From positions 106,096 to 170,095 of the forward strand of contig NZ_JAFCLN010000017.1 of assembly GCF_018129385.1 (NCBI RefSeq): DNA of 64,000 nt, read 5' to 3'. Shown in pieces: positions 43,777 to 51,735 of this stretch. This stretch comes from Bradyrhizobium lablabi. Its GTDB lineage: Bacteria; Pseudomonadota; Alphaproteobacteria; Rhizobiales; Xanthobacteraceae. Within the stretch, counting starts at the first letter, position 1. Each line of letters opens with the position of its first letter. Made by a program: the position numbers and the translations under genes. The notes below the pieces were generated by a model. That model saw only the letters and a list, made by a program, of their open reading frames with translations, was not told where the DNA came from and made no database searches.

Positions 43777-43992
43777 TTAGCCCCACCTCTTCCCAAAGAC
43801 GGGGGATCTTGGCTGAGCGGCTTTCCATCCGAAAAAATCAACATTGCCGGACCATGCGTGGACGCTGGATCCGCAAACCTCGCAGCTAAAACTGCCGGAG
43901 CGCTTGCACGGCTGATCCTCCCGTGTCGCGGTATAGGGCAACCCGCAATCGGGACAGCTAAAATGCTCGGTGGTCCATATGGCGCCTGACAT
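43777..43992 (-). CDS. Small zinc-ribbon-like protein (71 aa)
   Basis: Two CxxC pairs: CPDCGLPYT and CEVCGSSVHAWSG, separated by about 23 residues, forming a likely zinc ribbon, followed by VDFFGWK. No signal peptide. I recall similar short proteins in Bradyrhizobium without function. The last residues (AQPRSPVFGKRWG) look non-conserved. Confidence 0.65.
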   Translation of the reverse strand: MSGAIWTTEHFSCPDCGLPYTATREDQPCKRSGSFSCEVCGSSVHAWSGNVDFFGWKAAQPRSPVFGKRWG

Positions 43993-44148
43993 GCCGCAAA
44001 TATGCGCCTCCGGCCGACCAGCTCAAGCCGTTTCCGTCTCTACAATTAAGCATCGGTTTCAGCACATTCAGAAAAACGGGGTTGTTGCAGCAACGCTCTA
44101 CGAGCGCCGGCCAGACGTGCGCCGACGGCACCCGGCCGAGCCGCGCCG

Positions 44149-44460
44149 TCACTTCTTGCGGCCTGCGGCCTCGTCATCGCTCAGTTTCTCGATGTTGGCC
44201 GGCAGGTTTGGGTATCGGCCAAAGCGGTAGGTCGCGTTGTCACATTTGAGAAGCCAGACGTCGTAGTCGGGCTTCGACAGCTTTGGCTCGCGGGTGGCTT
44301 GCAGCGCTTTACCGCAAGCATGGCCCTGGGCCCGTACCTGGACTGCGATCACTTCCGCAGCCGTTTCAGTGCTTGCAACGTGCGCGAATAGCATGCTGGC
44401 CGAAACAAGAGCCGCGACTGGAATAACCCTGGTCAAGGCAATGTGTTTGGAGCGGTTCAC
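44149..44460 (-). CDS. Small exported protein (103 aa)
   Basis: GTG start at 44460 with AAAGGAGA upstream. An N-terminal hydrophobic stretch (IPVAALVSASMLFAHVA) serves as signal or anchor. The mature part has two cysteines (HACGKAL and LLKCDNATYRFGRYP) and a polar tail DDEAAGRKK. Unknown function; several proteins of this shape occur in the same 43-46 kb stretch. Confidence 0.68.
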   Translation of the reverse strand: MNRSKHIALTRVIPVAALVSASMLFAHVASTETAAEVIAVQVRAQGHACGKALQATREPKLSKPDYDVWLLKCDNATYRFGRYPNLPANIEKLSDDEAAGRKK

Positions 44461-44605
44461 GGCGAGTCTCCTTTCCGCTGGTTGCCTGCGACCTCAAGGC
44501 CGCACGGCGCGCGAACTGAAAGTCGCTCGAGCGATCAGGCGCCGGAGCTGGAGGGATTGGGAACGGCAATCTCACAGGGTGCCATTCCCCTTCCCTTGCG
44601 AGGGT

Positions 44606-44956
44606 TCACCAGTTCGCACGAATACGATATGGGCCCGGAATGTAAGTGCTGTAATAGGCAACGCCCGGGCCAGTAACCCGCCGGTGCCGAAAACGAGAAT
44701 TGCCAAGTTCGACAGCCACCGCCGTTACGGTGCGGCCGGTGTAGACCGGGTATTGATAGGCGAAAACATAGCTGTCGTACGCCAGTGGCGCGTAGGGACC
44801 GTAGTAGACCGGAGCGGCTCCCCAGGCGGAGTACGGCGCGGGAGGCAATCCCCCGACGGCGACCAATCCGCCGGCTAGCGCGGGCGTTGCGACGGTACCA
44901 AGTCCAAGGGTGGCTCCAAGGGTGGCGGCCGCCAGAAAAAGCGCTGTCCTTTTCAT
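44606..44956 (-). CDS. Small secreted Tyr/Pro/Gly-rich protein (116 aa)
   Basis: Signal peptide (about 1-27, MKRTALFLAAATLGATLGLG then ATPALA), followed by Gly/Pro/Tyr-rich sequence (PPAPYSAWGAAPVYYGPYAP, YQYPVYTG) ending YIPGPYRIRANW. ATG 44956 chosen for the signal peptide. No cysteine. Likely envelope-associated; unknown function. Confidence 0.65.
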   Translation of the reverse strand: MKRTALFLAAATLGATLGLGTVATPALAGGLVAVGGLPPAPYSAWGAAPVYYGPYAPLAYDSYVFAYQYPVYTGRTVTAVAVELGNSRFRHRRVTGPGVAYYSTYIPGPYRIRANW

Positions 44957-45109
44957 TGCGTCTGTCCTCATAAAATATGGCTGCATCGACGATCATCATG
45001 GACCGCCAGCCCATCGATGCTAGCCGGTTCCCGTCAGAAATGGGAGCCCACCGGCCCCGGACAACGCGCATGTCCGTCCCGGCGCGACCGCCCCAAGCGA
45101 TCAATCCGC

Positions 45110-45373
45110 TCAGTATACGCGTTGCTTGCGCGCCTTGCGCGGGGGCTTCTTGCCGCCCCTGTAATAGGGATTGACCACGCAGCTTGCGTAGCGGCCGGAG
45201 GCCGACATCTGGCATTGCGGAATCGAGGTATAGGCGCACTCGAAATAGTAGTCGGTAAAGCCCTGGTAGACTTGCAGGCAGACCGGATAGGCCGGGTCAT
45301 AGGTCTGGGCGCGCGCTGACGGTGCTGCGGCGATTGCTGCGATGGCGAAAATAGTCAGAGCGAGTATGCGCAT
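45110..45373 (-). CDS. DUF3551 secreted protein
   Basis: An 87-residue protein with a signal peptide (1-22, ending SARA) and the DUF3551 pattern YPVCLQVYQ, DYYFECAYTSIPQCQMSASG, and ASCVVNPYY with four cysteines. DUF3551 occurs in many copies in Bradyrhizobium. Basic C-terminal tail GGKKPPRKARKQRVY. Function unknown. Confidence 0.88.
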   Translation of the reverse strand: MRILALTIFAIAAIAAAPSARAQTYDPAYPVCLQVYQGFTDYYFECAYTSIPQCQMSASGRYASCVVNPYYRGGKKPPRKARKQRVY

Positions 45374-45486
45374 CAGAACCTCCCGTTTGGGCCTGCCATC
45401 ATATATCGCGATCGGGTAACAATGCCTATTCTCAGTGCAGGCGTTGCATCAACGTCCCGAAAGTCCGTTCGTTTCCAGGCGAGATC

Positions 45487-45840
45487 GTGATCCGGACCAT
45501 TGCGACTACGTTGGCCTTGCTGTGGACCGCGCCGGTGGTGACGGAAAAGGTCGACGTCGCCAACAGCCCGGTCGATCTCACCCCGTTCGCCTGCACGGAT
45601 ACGCCGCGCAGCACGATGATCCAGCGCATTTGCTACGACAAGGTGAGCCGCCATTTGCTGGTCGGCGTCCGCGGTTCGTATCGCGACTATTGCGAGGTGC
45701 CGCCGGCGACCTTCGAGGCGTTCGTGACGGCGCGCTCGCTCGGCTACTATTACCGGCAGACCTTTGCCAGGTCCGATGTCGATGGCCCCTTCACCTGCCC
45801 TCGCTCTGCGTTACGGCAAAATGGAAAAGGCCCAACCTAG
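45487..45840 (+). CDS. KTSC-domain protein
   Basis: A 117-residue protein whose C-terminal half shows the KTSC-domain pattern: IQRICYDKVSRHLLVGVRGSYRDYCEVPPATFEAFVTARSLGYYY split over about residues 45-92 (Tyr and Cys positions conserved). Starts at GTG 45487. An N-terminal hydrophobic segment may be a signal peptide (TIATTLALLWTAPVV). KTSC domains are small beta-folds, partly linked to lysyl-tRNA synthetases; function here is unknown. Confidence 0.8.
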   Translation: MIRTIATTLALLWTAPVVTEKVDVANSPVDLTPFACTDTPRSTMIQRICYDKVSRHLLVGVRGSYRDYCEVPPATFEAFVTARSLGYYYRQTFARSDVDGPFTCPRSALRQNGKGPT

Positions 45841-45912
45841 AGCATGATCCGGAAAAGTGGACACCGGTTTTCCCTGCGACAAACGCGAAGCGTTTGCGCG
45901 GAGATCATGCTC
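45839..45912. repeat. Palindromic repeat GAGCATGATC...GATCATGCTC
   Basis: Arms GAGCATGATC at the left and GATCATGCTC at the right, with an inner AAACGCGAAGCGTTT hairpin. Common Bradyrhizobium intergenic unit from memory. Directly follows the KTSC gene. Confidence 0.8.
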
Positions 45913-45920
45913 AAACAAAA

Positions 45921-45967
45921 AGCTAGAGCGGGATGACGATTCGAAGAATCGTCATCCCGCTCTAGCT
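45921..45967. repeat. Perfect 21-bp inverted repeat
   Basis: Left arm AGCTAGAGCGGGATGACGATT, five-base loop, exact complementary right arm. It could form a strong cruciform or hairpin. It lies 8 bases after the GAGCATGATC palindrome and before the end of the next minus-strand gene; useful as a bidirectional terminator. Confidence 0.9.
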
Positions 45968-46002
45968 GAGGCCTTTCGAAACTTCGGATTTGATCGCGCC
46001 GC

Positions 46003-46434
46003 TTACCAGGTGCTGGGGCCGAAGAAGCCGTAGGGCTGCTGGGCAAAGCGCATCGGCTGGTTGTGGCGGACTTTGGCGACCTTGCGCTTGCGCGGCGCCG
46101 GGGTGTCAGCCTTCGGCTCGACCGGCACGAACTGGGCGAAGGTTTCGCGGACGCGAGCCTTGGCCGACATCTCCGGCGCGGGTTCGGGGCCCGGCAGTGC
46201 GGCAGCCTGCTGGACGGGCGCCGCCTTCGGAGTGACGGTCGGCTGGGTGGTGTCGAAAACGATCTTCTCCGGCCATTTCTGGTTGGATTGGATGCGCAAG
46301 GTGGACTTGTCGACGCCGGCTGTCGGCTGGGCGGTATTGTTGGCCGAGGCCTTCGGGGCAAAGGCATCGAACGCGAACAGCACGGCCAGAAGCGCTCCGC
46401 CGACAAACAGGAAGTAACGCGCCACGAGGTTCAT
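46003..46434 (-). CDS. Exported proline/alanine-rich protein (143 aa)
   Basis: N-terminal anchor or signal (VARYFLFVGGALLAVLFAF), then STLRIQSNQKWPEKIVFDTT, a proline/alanine/lysine-rich linker and RKRKVAKVRHNQPMRFAQQ at the end. No cysteine. I recall Bradyrhizobium homologues with the segment KWPEKIVFDT. Unknown function. Confidence 0.75.
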   Translation of the reverse strand: MNLVARYFLFVGGALLAVLFAFDAFAPKASANNTAQPTAGVDKSTLRIQSNQKWPEKIVFDTTQPTVTPKAAPVQQAAALPGPEPAPEMSAKARVRETFAQFVPVEPKADTPAPRKRKVAKVRHNQPMRFAQQPYGFFGPSTW

Positions 46435-46572
46435 TTTCCTACCGCTCCACCCGCACGGGCTCGCGCGGATCCTTGGCCGAATTGGCTGATATGCCAGTTA
46501 GTCCCGGCCACCCCCTGGCGGTTCAACCGGGGCGCTCACTTTTTCGGGAGAATCGGCGGTTTTTCGGGGTTT

Positions 46573-47133
46573 CTAGCCCGAAGAGGCGCGGTTGGCGGAT
46601 ACCAGCGCGCATTTGGCCTTGTCGGCGTTCACATTGACGAAACCGACGTGCATTTTGGCAAAGGTCTTCCGGCTCTTCATTTCGACGGTATCACTGATCA
46701 GCCGCTTGCGGTCCGTCAGATGGCTGCCGTCCCGGCGGGTGAAGCTACAGGCGATCTCGATGTTCTTCACGGCGTAATCATTGGCGTTGCGCAGCGTGAA
46801 GGTGACGAGCGCCTTTGAGCCCAGCCCTCCCCGGCGCCATGACTGGGACGAGATCTTCAGCCCGTCCAGCGGCGAGCCTTCCGCTGCGGGAGCAACGGCC
46901 GGAGCAACCCCAACGGTCGATGTCGACGGTTGCGAGGAGGCTGCCGGCTCCTCCGTGGGTATGACCGCAGTATTGAGAGGCACCGCGTCCTGCTGTGATG
47001 GGGCTGGGGAATTTTGGGCGCCACTCGATCCCGGAAGCATCAGCCATAGGCCGCATCCGGCAATTGCGATGACAGGCAGCGCATAGAGACCTGCCCGGGA
47101 GTTTTGCAACGACGACCAGAAACCTGACGCCAT
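46573..47133 (-). CDS. Exported protein with C-terminal beta-domain (186 aa)
   Basis: A membrane anchor (LYALPVIAIAGCGLWLML, about 16-35), a proline/serine/threonine-rich linker (about 36-90) and a C-terminal domain with LDGLKISSQSWRRGGLGSKALVT and FTLRNANDYAVKNIEIAC, a FxxxR-type beta pattern seen in FxLYD-like domains. Probably periplasmic and membrane-anchored. Function unknown. Confidence 0.75.
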   Translation of the reverse strand: MASGFWSSLQNSRAGLYALPVIAIAGCGLWLMLPGSSGAQNSPAPSQQDAVPLNTAVIPTEEPAASSQPSTSTVGVAPAVAPAAEGSPLDGLKISSQSWRRGGLGSKALVTFTLRNANDYAVKNIEIACSFTRRDGSHLTDRKRLISDTVEMKSRKTFAKMHVGFVNVNADKAKCALVSANRASSG

Positions 47134-47421
47134 AGCCTCACCTCAGCGCGTACACAGCACGACCCGGCTGTGTTGCCCACCAAAAAGCCGCCCCGGCGTA
47201 AACGCCGTGCGGCTCTCAAGGACGAAAGCCGCGCACGGGGTCCGCCACTCCCTACCAATCGCTGACAGGCCGTTTAGTTGCAGGCCGGAGCGGCAATATT
47301 GCGGCGCCTGGCCGGGACGTCGGCATGGTATGGGGACAAGGGCGCAGCTACAGTCTGCGACATTGCGCTGCACCGCGACGGCAAGCGCCGAAACAACAAC
47401 ATCAGCACGGGGAAGAACAAC

Positions 47422-47805
47422 ATGCCGACCGTCACCTGGGACCATGTCCACCTGCGCAGTCCCGATCCCGAAGCGACCGCAAAATGGCTGGAAGACATTT
47501 TGGGCGGCGAGATCGTCCGCTCGCCTGGCCGGATCGACGTCAGGCTCGGCGGCGCCAATGTGTTCATCGCGCCGGTCGCTGCCGGCGATGGCGTCCATTC
47601 GCCGCCGGTGACGCCCTATCAGGGGCTCGACCATTTCGGCCTGACGGTGAAAGACATCGACGCCGTTGCCGCCGAGATCAGGGCCAAAGGCGTCGAGTTC
47701 ACCAAGGAGCCGACCACCATCCGCCCAGGCGTACGCATCTGCTTCCTGCGCGGCCCGCAAGGCATTTCGATCGAGTTGCTGGAGCGCGACAAGAAATACG
47801 CGTGA
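47422..47805 (+). CDS. VOC/glyoxalase-family protein
   Basis: A 127-residue VOC-superfamily protein: WDHVHLRSPDPEATAKWLEDIL, GLDHFGLTVKDIDAVAAEIRA, GVEFTKEPT, RICFLRGPQGISIELLE with the metal-ligand His/Glu positions (H in VHLR, H in DHFG, E in IELLE) present. ATG 47422 follows GGGGAAGAAC. Substrate not determinable; one of many small VOC dioxygenases or lyases. Confidence 0.88.
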   Translation: MPTVTWDHVHLRSPDPEATAKWLEDILGGEIVRSPGRIDVRLGGANVFIAPVAAGDGVHSPPVTPYQGLDHFGLTVKDIDAVAAEIRAKGVEFTKEPTTIRPGVRICFLRGPQGISIELLERDKKYA

Positions 47806-47900
47806 GCCGCACTCCGCTATGTCATCTCATTGTCATGCTTCGCGGCTTCCGCCCTCGCCAAAGCTCCGGCGGACAGCGGACCGGTCTCACTCCGGAACGG

Positions 47901-48293
47901 TCATGTCATCGACCCCGGCATGAAGCAGCGGATGGTCATTCCGCCGTAACCGCGGATCGGCCACACCATGGTGCGGCCGACGCGGTTCGGCTCGGTGATC
48001 ACGGCGTCTTCGGGCACGTCGAACCACTCGCCCTCGATGCGAACACGGTAATGCCCGTTCTTCGATTCCCAATCGACGTCGGAGACAGCGCTGCCGTCGG
48101 CATCCGAACAGCAGGGTCCCTTCCCGCTCTTGAGACTGTCGAACCACTGCTTGAGCGGCGAATTGGCGTAGCGGCCGTCGGGATCGCGCGCATGAACGAG
48201 TTGAACTGACGTCACTGACAGCAGCACGGCAAGGCCGAGGCCCAGCGCTCTCCTTGATCGGGCCGCACCATCGAGGTCCTTGACTGCACGCAT
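47901..48293 (-). CDS. Exported conserved protein with CC motif (130 aa)
   Basis: Signal peptide region (about 10-36, GLGLAVLLSVTSVQLVHA) and a mature part with SPLKQWFDSLKSGKGPCCSDADG, WESKNGHYRVRIEGEWFDVPEDAV and GGMTIRCFMPGSM. Cys-Cys plus a later Cys suggest metal or disulfide chemistry. I recall the GxCCSxADG-WFxVP pattern in many rhizobial hypothetical proteins. ATG 48293 is chosen; a longer leader would break the signal layout. Confidence 0.78.
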   Translation of the reverse strand: MRAVKDLDGAARSRRALGLGLAVLLSVTSVQLVHARDPDGRYANSPLKQWFDSLKSGKGPCCSDADGSAVSDVDWESKNGHYRVRIEGEWFDVPEDAVITEPNRVGRTMVWPIRGYGGMTIRCFMPGSMT

Positions 48294-48681
48294 GTCATCG
48301 CAACGGCGCGCCGCATGGCCGCCGGAATTGCTCCAGTTGCTCACTTTGTTGCTCCAGCACCCGGCGCGCGCTCCGCAAAAAGTGGCTACCGGCCTTGCGA
48401 TACGAGTGCGCGCACGCGTTTCTTTGGGAGCATTTCCTGGCGGCCAACCGGTTCCCACTCGGCCGGGAAATGCCCTACCCCAGTGCCATCAAGCTATGCA
48501 TGTGCCGGGCCAACTTGATTCGCTGAGCGTGGCAGCGGTGTCACTTATTGGCAGAAACAGAGGGCCCTCCCGATTCGCGGTCCAAACCGGTCAATGCGGC
48601 CGCGTTGCACCGCCTGCCGCGCTTTGGCATAGTTGCGGAACCGGCTTTCGTTGGGCGACGAAGGCCGGCATCGGGACGTTG
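48294..48681. other. 388-base intergenic region, no supportable gene
   Basis: The frames open here read as shadow-like, arginine/glycine-rich sequence without Shine-Dalgarno sites. No repeat or terminator seen. It presumably holds the promoter of the GrlR-like gene. Confidence 0.5.
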
Positions 48682-49032
48682 ATGAAGAACGGTTTGTATT
48701 CGATCCACGTCACCCTGCTCGACGGGCGCGTCGGCAAGGGCAGCGGAGTTATCATGTTCCGCGATGGAAAAATCCTCGGCGGAGACGCCTACCTTTTCTA
48801 CACCGGCAGCTACACGGTGAAGGACGACACCTTCAAGGGCGAGGTGCTGGTGCAGCGGCACACCACCCCGCGCCAGAATGAGAATCCGCTGTTCGGAGGC
48901 CCTGCCCCGGTCGGCATCGGCGTCTCCGGCACCTTCACCGACACCCGCGGCGTGATGAACGGCACCGCGCTGGTCGGCAAGGCCAGCCAGATCTTTGGCG
49001 CCACGCTGCACAAGCTCGCGGACGCGGATTAA
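48682..49032 (+). CDS. GrlR-like regulatory protein
   Basis: A 116-residue protein beginning MKNGLYSIHVTLLDGRVGKG, with SGVIMFRDGKILGGDAYLFY, GSYTVKDDTFKGEVLVQRHT and VSGTFTDTRGVMNGTALVGKA, which follow the GrlR fold (a lipocalin-like beta barrel). In enteric pathogens GrlR binds and blocks GrlA, but free-standing GrlR-like proteins are common in rhizobia, where the partner is unknown. No grlA-like gene adjacent. Start ATG 48682. Confidence 0.8.
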   Translation: MKNGLYSIHVTLLDGRVGKGSGVIMFRDGKILGGDAYLFYTGSYTVKDDTFKGEVLVQRHTTPRQNENPLFGGPAPVGIGVSGTFTDTRGVMNGTALVGKASQIFGATLHKLADAD

Positions 49033-49161
49033 GGCAGTCATTGCTCGTAGCCTGCAAGCAGTCGGGACGGAGGGCTTGAGGCCCTCGCGCGGGCCGTCCC
49101 AGGGTCACGCGAGTATCGCTCACCCAAGCCATCTATCTCTCCCCGATTCGTATTGTTCTGC

Positions 49162-49803
49162 TTATCGAGCAGTTTTTCCGGGCCTTTGAGCCCGCCTGTG
49201 GCGTTCGACCTCGTCACTCCAAGCTTCGTATTCTTGCCTCGTCAGTGCAAATCCCGCCAACTCGTGCTGACCATCTTCATTGGTGAACATAACGACGAAA
49301 TAGTCGCGCGTGAGTTGACCGGGCGTTTGCGGCAAATGCGACGGACTAGACGTCGGGCCGATAACGCCAAAGTAGGCTCTGAGGGTCGCATCAAGTTCAG
49401 CCTCCCCCTGTCGGACCTCATTCACTCTCAACCGCACCGAAAACGCGGTCTTGGGAGGTTTTGGATCTCTCTGACTGCGTCCCATCAAATAGATCGGGCT
49501 GCCTAGGATGCGCACGCGGGCAACGACTATGTCTTGCGCGGCTTTGGTCAGCGTCGATCCTTCCAGGATCGTTGGTTGCTCCTGAAGGAAATACTTGAGC
49601 AGCGTCTCCTCATTGCTGCTGGTTTGAGCCAGAAGCACAGGTCGTTCCTCGTCTACGCAGGTGCGCGGCGTTAAAAAAACGTCTCCCGCAAGATGCTGAT
49701 CAAAAGCGGGGGATGAATGGAAAGTCGCAACTAGAAACAGTGCCGCGACAGCACAACGCGCACTCCACTTGCGACGGTACGCTAAATGTCCGTCGGGACT
49801 CAT
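49162..49803 (-). CDS. Exported hypothetical protein (213 aa)
   Basis: Signal peptide region (CAVAALFLVATFHSSPAF, about 17-35) and a mature part with NEETLLKYFLQEQPTILEGS, FSVRLRVNEVRQGEAELDA and DYFVVMFTNEDGQHELAGFA, a beta-rich layout. AT-richer than neighbouring DNA. Its ATG overlaps the stop of the upstream gene (49800-49803), so translation is coupled. No family recognised. Confidence 0.72.
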   Translation of the reverse strand: MSPDGHLAYRRKWSARCAVAALFLVATFHSSPAFDQHLAGDVFLTPRTCVDEERPVLLAQTSSNEETLLKYFLQEQPTILEGSTLTKAAQDIVVARVRILGSPIYLMGRSQRDPKPPKTAFSVRLRVNEVRQGEAELDATLRAYFGVIGPTSSPSHLPQTPGQLTRDYFVVMFTNEDGQHELAGFALTRQEYEAWSDEVERHRRAQRPGKTAR

Positions 49804-50471
49804 GAATTTTCTCCCACGAACATGTTGTAGATGAGCCGGAACTGCCCCGGCTCAGAACCAATCATCTTGCCCTTTTGCACGAGCAGTGCCGGAAACCACG
49901 GCAATTGCTTCGGTATGTCCACCACGATCGGATCTTTCGTAATCTCAACGAAAGCTTCCGTGATGTGTGCTGTAGGTCCAAGAACGCTTGCGACGTTCTG
50001 AGCTACGATTTTTTGAGCGGATTTCATGTCGGCTGGATTTGGAAACCATATCAGCCGTGGAAAATTGGAAGGCGACAGATCGCGGCGGCCCGTCAGGCGC
50101 GGCAGTTCGGGTAGCTGCTCATCCGTACTTTGGTGGCCAAACGCGTTTGCGCAAAGCGCCGTCGCGTCAACAGGTCGATCCGTGATTGGGCTGAAGGTCT
50201 CCCCGCTGCGAAGCGCTGCAACAACAACGCCGCGAGGACCAAGGTCGATGACAGCCGCCTGCCCGCCTAGGCTCGGTGTGCATCGACCTATCCCAGCAAT
50301 TTTAGGCCCACACTTCCAGGTGACCTCGATGGTGCTTGAGCCAGCGTATATCTTCTCATCAACTGACAGAGATATCTGAAGTCGGTAGCGATACGAATAG
50401 CTTGGGAAAGCAATTTTGAATGCGATTACTCCAACCGCAACAATCACCGCCACGCCAATTGCCCATTTCAT
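49800..50471 (-). CDS. Membrane-anchored hypothetical protein (223 aa)
   Basis: N-terminal anchor (WAIGVAVIVAVGVIAFKIA, 3-21), then YSYRYRLQISLSVDEKIYAG, IEVTWKCGP and VVVAALRSGETF, resembling beta strands; later NFPRLIWFPNPADMKSAQKI. I recall hypothetical proteins with the YxYRxRLTxxVxVxGxxxxGSxVIEV pattern in rhizobia; function unknown. Overlaps the following gene by 4 bases. Upstream sits a REP/MITE-like palindrome. Confidence 0.72.
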   Translation of the reverse strand: MKWAIGVAVIVAVGVIAFKIAFPSYSYRYRLQISLSVDEKIYAGSSTIEVTWKCGPKIAGIGRCTPSLGGQAAVIDLGPRGVVVAALRSGETFSPITDRPVDATALCANAFGHQSTDEQLPELPRLTGRRDLSPSNFPRLIWFPNPADMKSAQKIVAQNVASVLGPTAHITEAFVEITKDPIVVDIPKQLPWFPALLVQKGKMIGSEPGQFRLIYNMFVGENS

Positions 50472-50516
50472 GCGAAGAGTCTCACCATTCCTTGCGGCAC
50501 CTTGAAAGATTGTGCA

Positions 50517-50607
50517 TTACGGTGACAAGTGCACTTAATTCAGCCGCAGCGGACGCCAACTGCCCTCGCGAAGCGCAGGACATTTATTGAATGCACTGTC
50601 ACCGTAA
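50517..50607. repeat. REP/MITE-like palindrome TTACGGTGACA, copy 1
   Basis: Begins TTACGGTGACAAGTGCACTT and ends TTGAATGCACTGTCACCGTAA, with GCAGCGGACGCCAA and TCGCGAAGCGCAGG between. Terminal inverted arms of about 18 bases. A second, related copy is at 51581-51709. I remember this terminal sequence from palindromes associated with REP-associated tyrosine transposases; no transposase is present here. Confidence 0.8.
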
Positions 50608-50658
50608 CTCTTCTTTCGACACCAAGAATATGCGAAGAGCTGCTGGCATTGCCGCTTC

Positions 50659-51306
50659 CTATTTCGTCGCGCGCGAGAAACTCCCGGAGAGCGCTTGACT
50701 TGGGACGAGAGGACATGGCTCCGGAGCACGATCAATGGAAGGATGCGGTTCGAAGGCCGGGTAGTTCACGGTAAAGCGAATGTCCCCAGCAACTGACGGT
50801 TCGAGCCCGCGATAGAAATCCCCCGGTCCGGTCAGGTTTGCTATGATCCACACCTGCCGCATGAAGAACTGAAAGGGTTGGAAGAAGCCCAGCCGGTTTA
50901 TATCCAGATAATAGTTGAAGCGTACAACCCCGCCCTTTGCCGCGACCGTCCCATATGGGTCAGGGCGTATGTCGCTCGTGTTTCGATATTGAGCCCCAAA
51001 CGAACGAAGCAACGCGTGCGATGCCGCCACCCTCTCGTAGACAGAAGGATTTCCATCAATCAGCCTTTCGAAGAGCTCATTGAAACGAGCCTGCGCTTCC
51101 TTGTTATTCGACGAAAAACTGCTGGGCGCTATTGACGACAGCTCCTTCGCTCGGCGCAAATAGTCGCGGTATTGAGCGTTCGATACCGGGCCAAAGGAGC
51201 ATTCATCCTGCTCACCATTCGTAATATAGGTAAGCAACAACGGCGCGCCGTAGACGGTCGCAAGGCCCAGCACGATCGCTAACGGTATCCATTTGCGGAC
51301 TTTCAT
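50659..51306 (-). CDS. Membrane-anchored hypothetical protein (215 aa)
   Basis: Start ATG 51306. Anchor WIPLAIVLGLATVYGAPLLL (about 6-25), then a helical soluble part with AQYRDYLRRAKELSSIAPSS, YERVAASHALLRSFGAQYRN and FFQPFQFFMRQVWIIANLTG. Unknown function. It lies between the two REP/MITE-like palindromes and on the same strand as the two genes at 49162-50471, so the three may form one accessory set; shared transcription is uncertain because of the palindrome between. Confidence 0.7.
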   Translation of the reverse strand: MKVRKWIPLAIVLGLATVYGAPLLLTYITNGEQDECSFGPVSNAQYRDYLRRAKELSSIAPSSFSSNNKEAQARFNELFERLIDGNPSVYERVAASHALLRSFGAQYRNTSDIRPDPYGTVAAKGGVVRFNYYLDINRLGFFQPFQFFMRQVWIIANLTGPGDFYRGLEPSVAGDIRFTVNYPAFEPHPSIDRAPEPCPLVPSQALSGSFSRATK

Positions 51307-51580
51307 GACGCACCGCGCAGAGAAACGATTGCGCCGAGCAGGCCGTGGAGATCGAGCCGCCGCGACTTTATCCGGACCTGAGGCGATGGAAGCCAAAGCT
51401 GAGCCGGAGTTTCGTCAGCCGGCCTGTCAACCATCATCTCGCCTCCGACTTCACACGCAACAGCGAATCCAGCAGTTCAACGTTCCAATGCCATGTCTAA
51501 CTCAGATCGGCAGGCAAGTGAAGATTGCATAAAATTGTTCGGCGATTTTAGATTGATCTCTACACGTAACCTCAGTTCTA

Positions 51581-51709
51581 TTACGGTGACAGTGCGCTTA
51601 ATTACGTATTACGGGTGACAGTGCACTTAATTCCGCAGCGGACGCCAATAGCTTTCGCGAGCCGCAGGTCACAATTGAATGCACTGTCACCGTAATTCTG
51701 TCACCGTAA
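51581..51709. repeat. REP/MITE-like palindrome TTACGGTGACA, copy 2 (nested ends)
   Basis: Starts TTACGGTGACAGTGCGCTTA, repeats a near-copy of the start at 51609 (TTACGGGTGACAGTGCACTT), contains GCAGCGGACGCCAA and ends TGCACTGTCACCGTAA, followed by a second TGTCACCGTAA. Partial duplication of both ends looks like one element inserted into or next to another. Confidence 0.8.
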
Positions 51710-51735
51710 TAATGGCAGGCGTCGCATCCCCTGCG

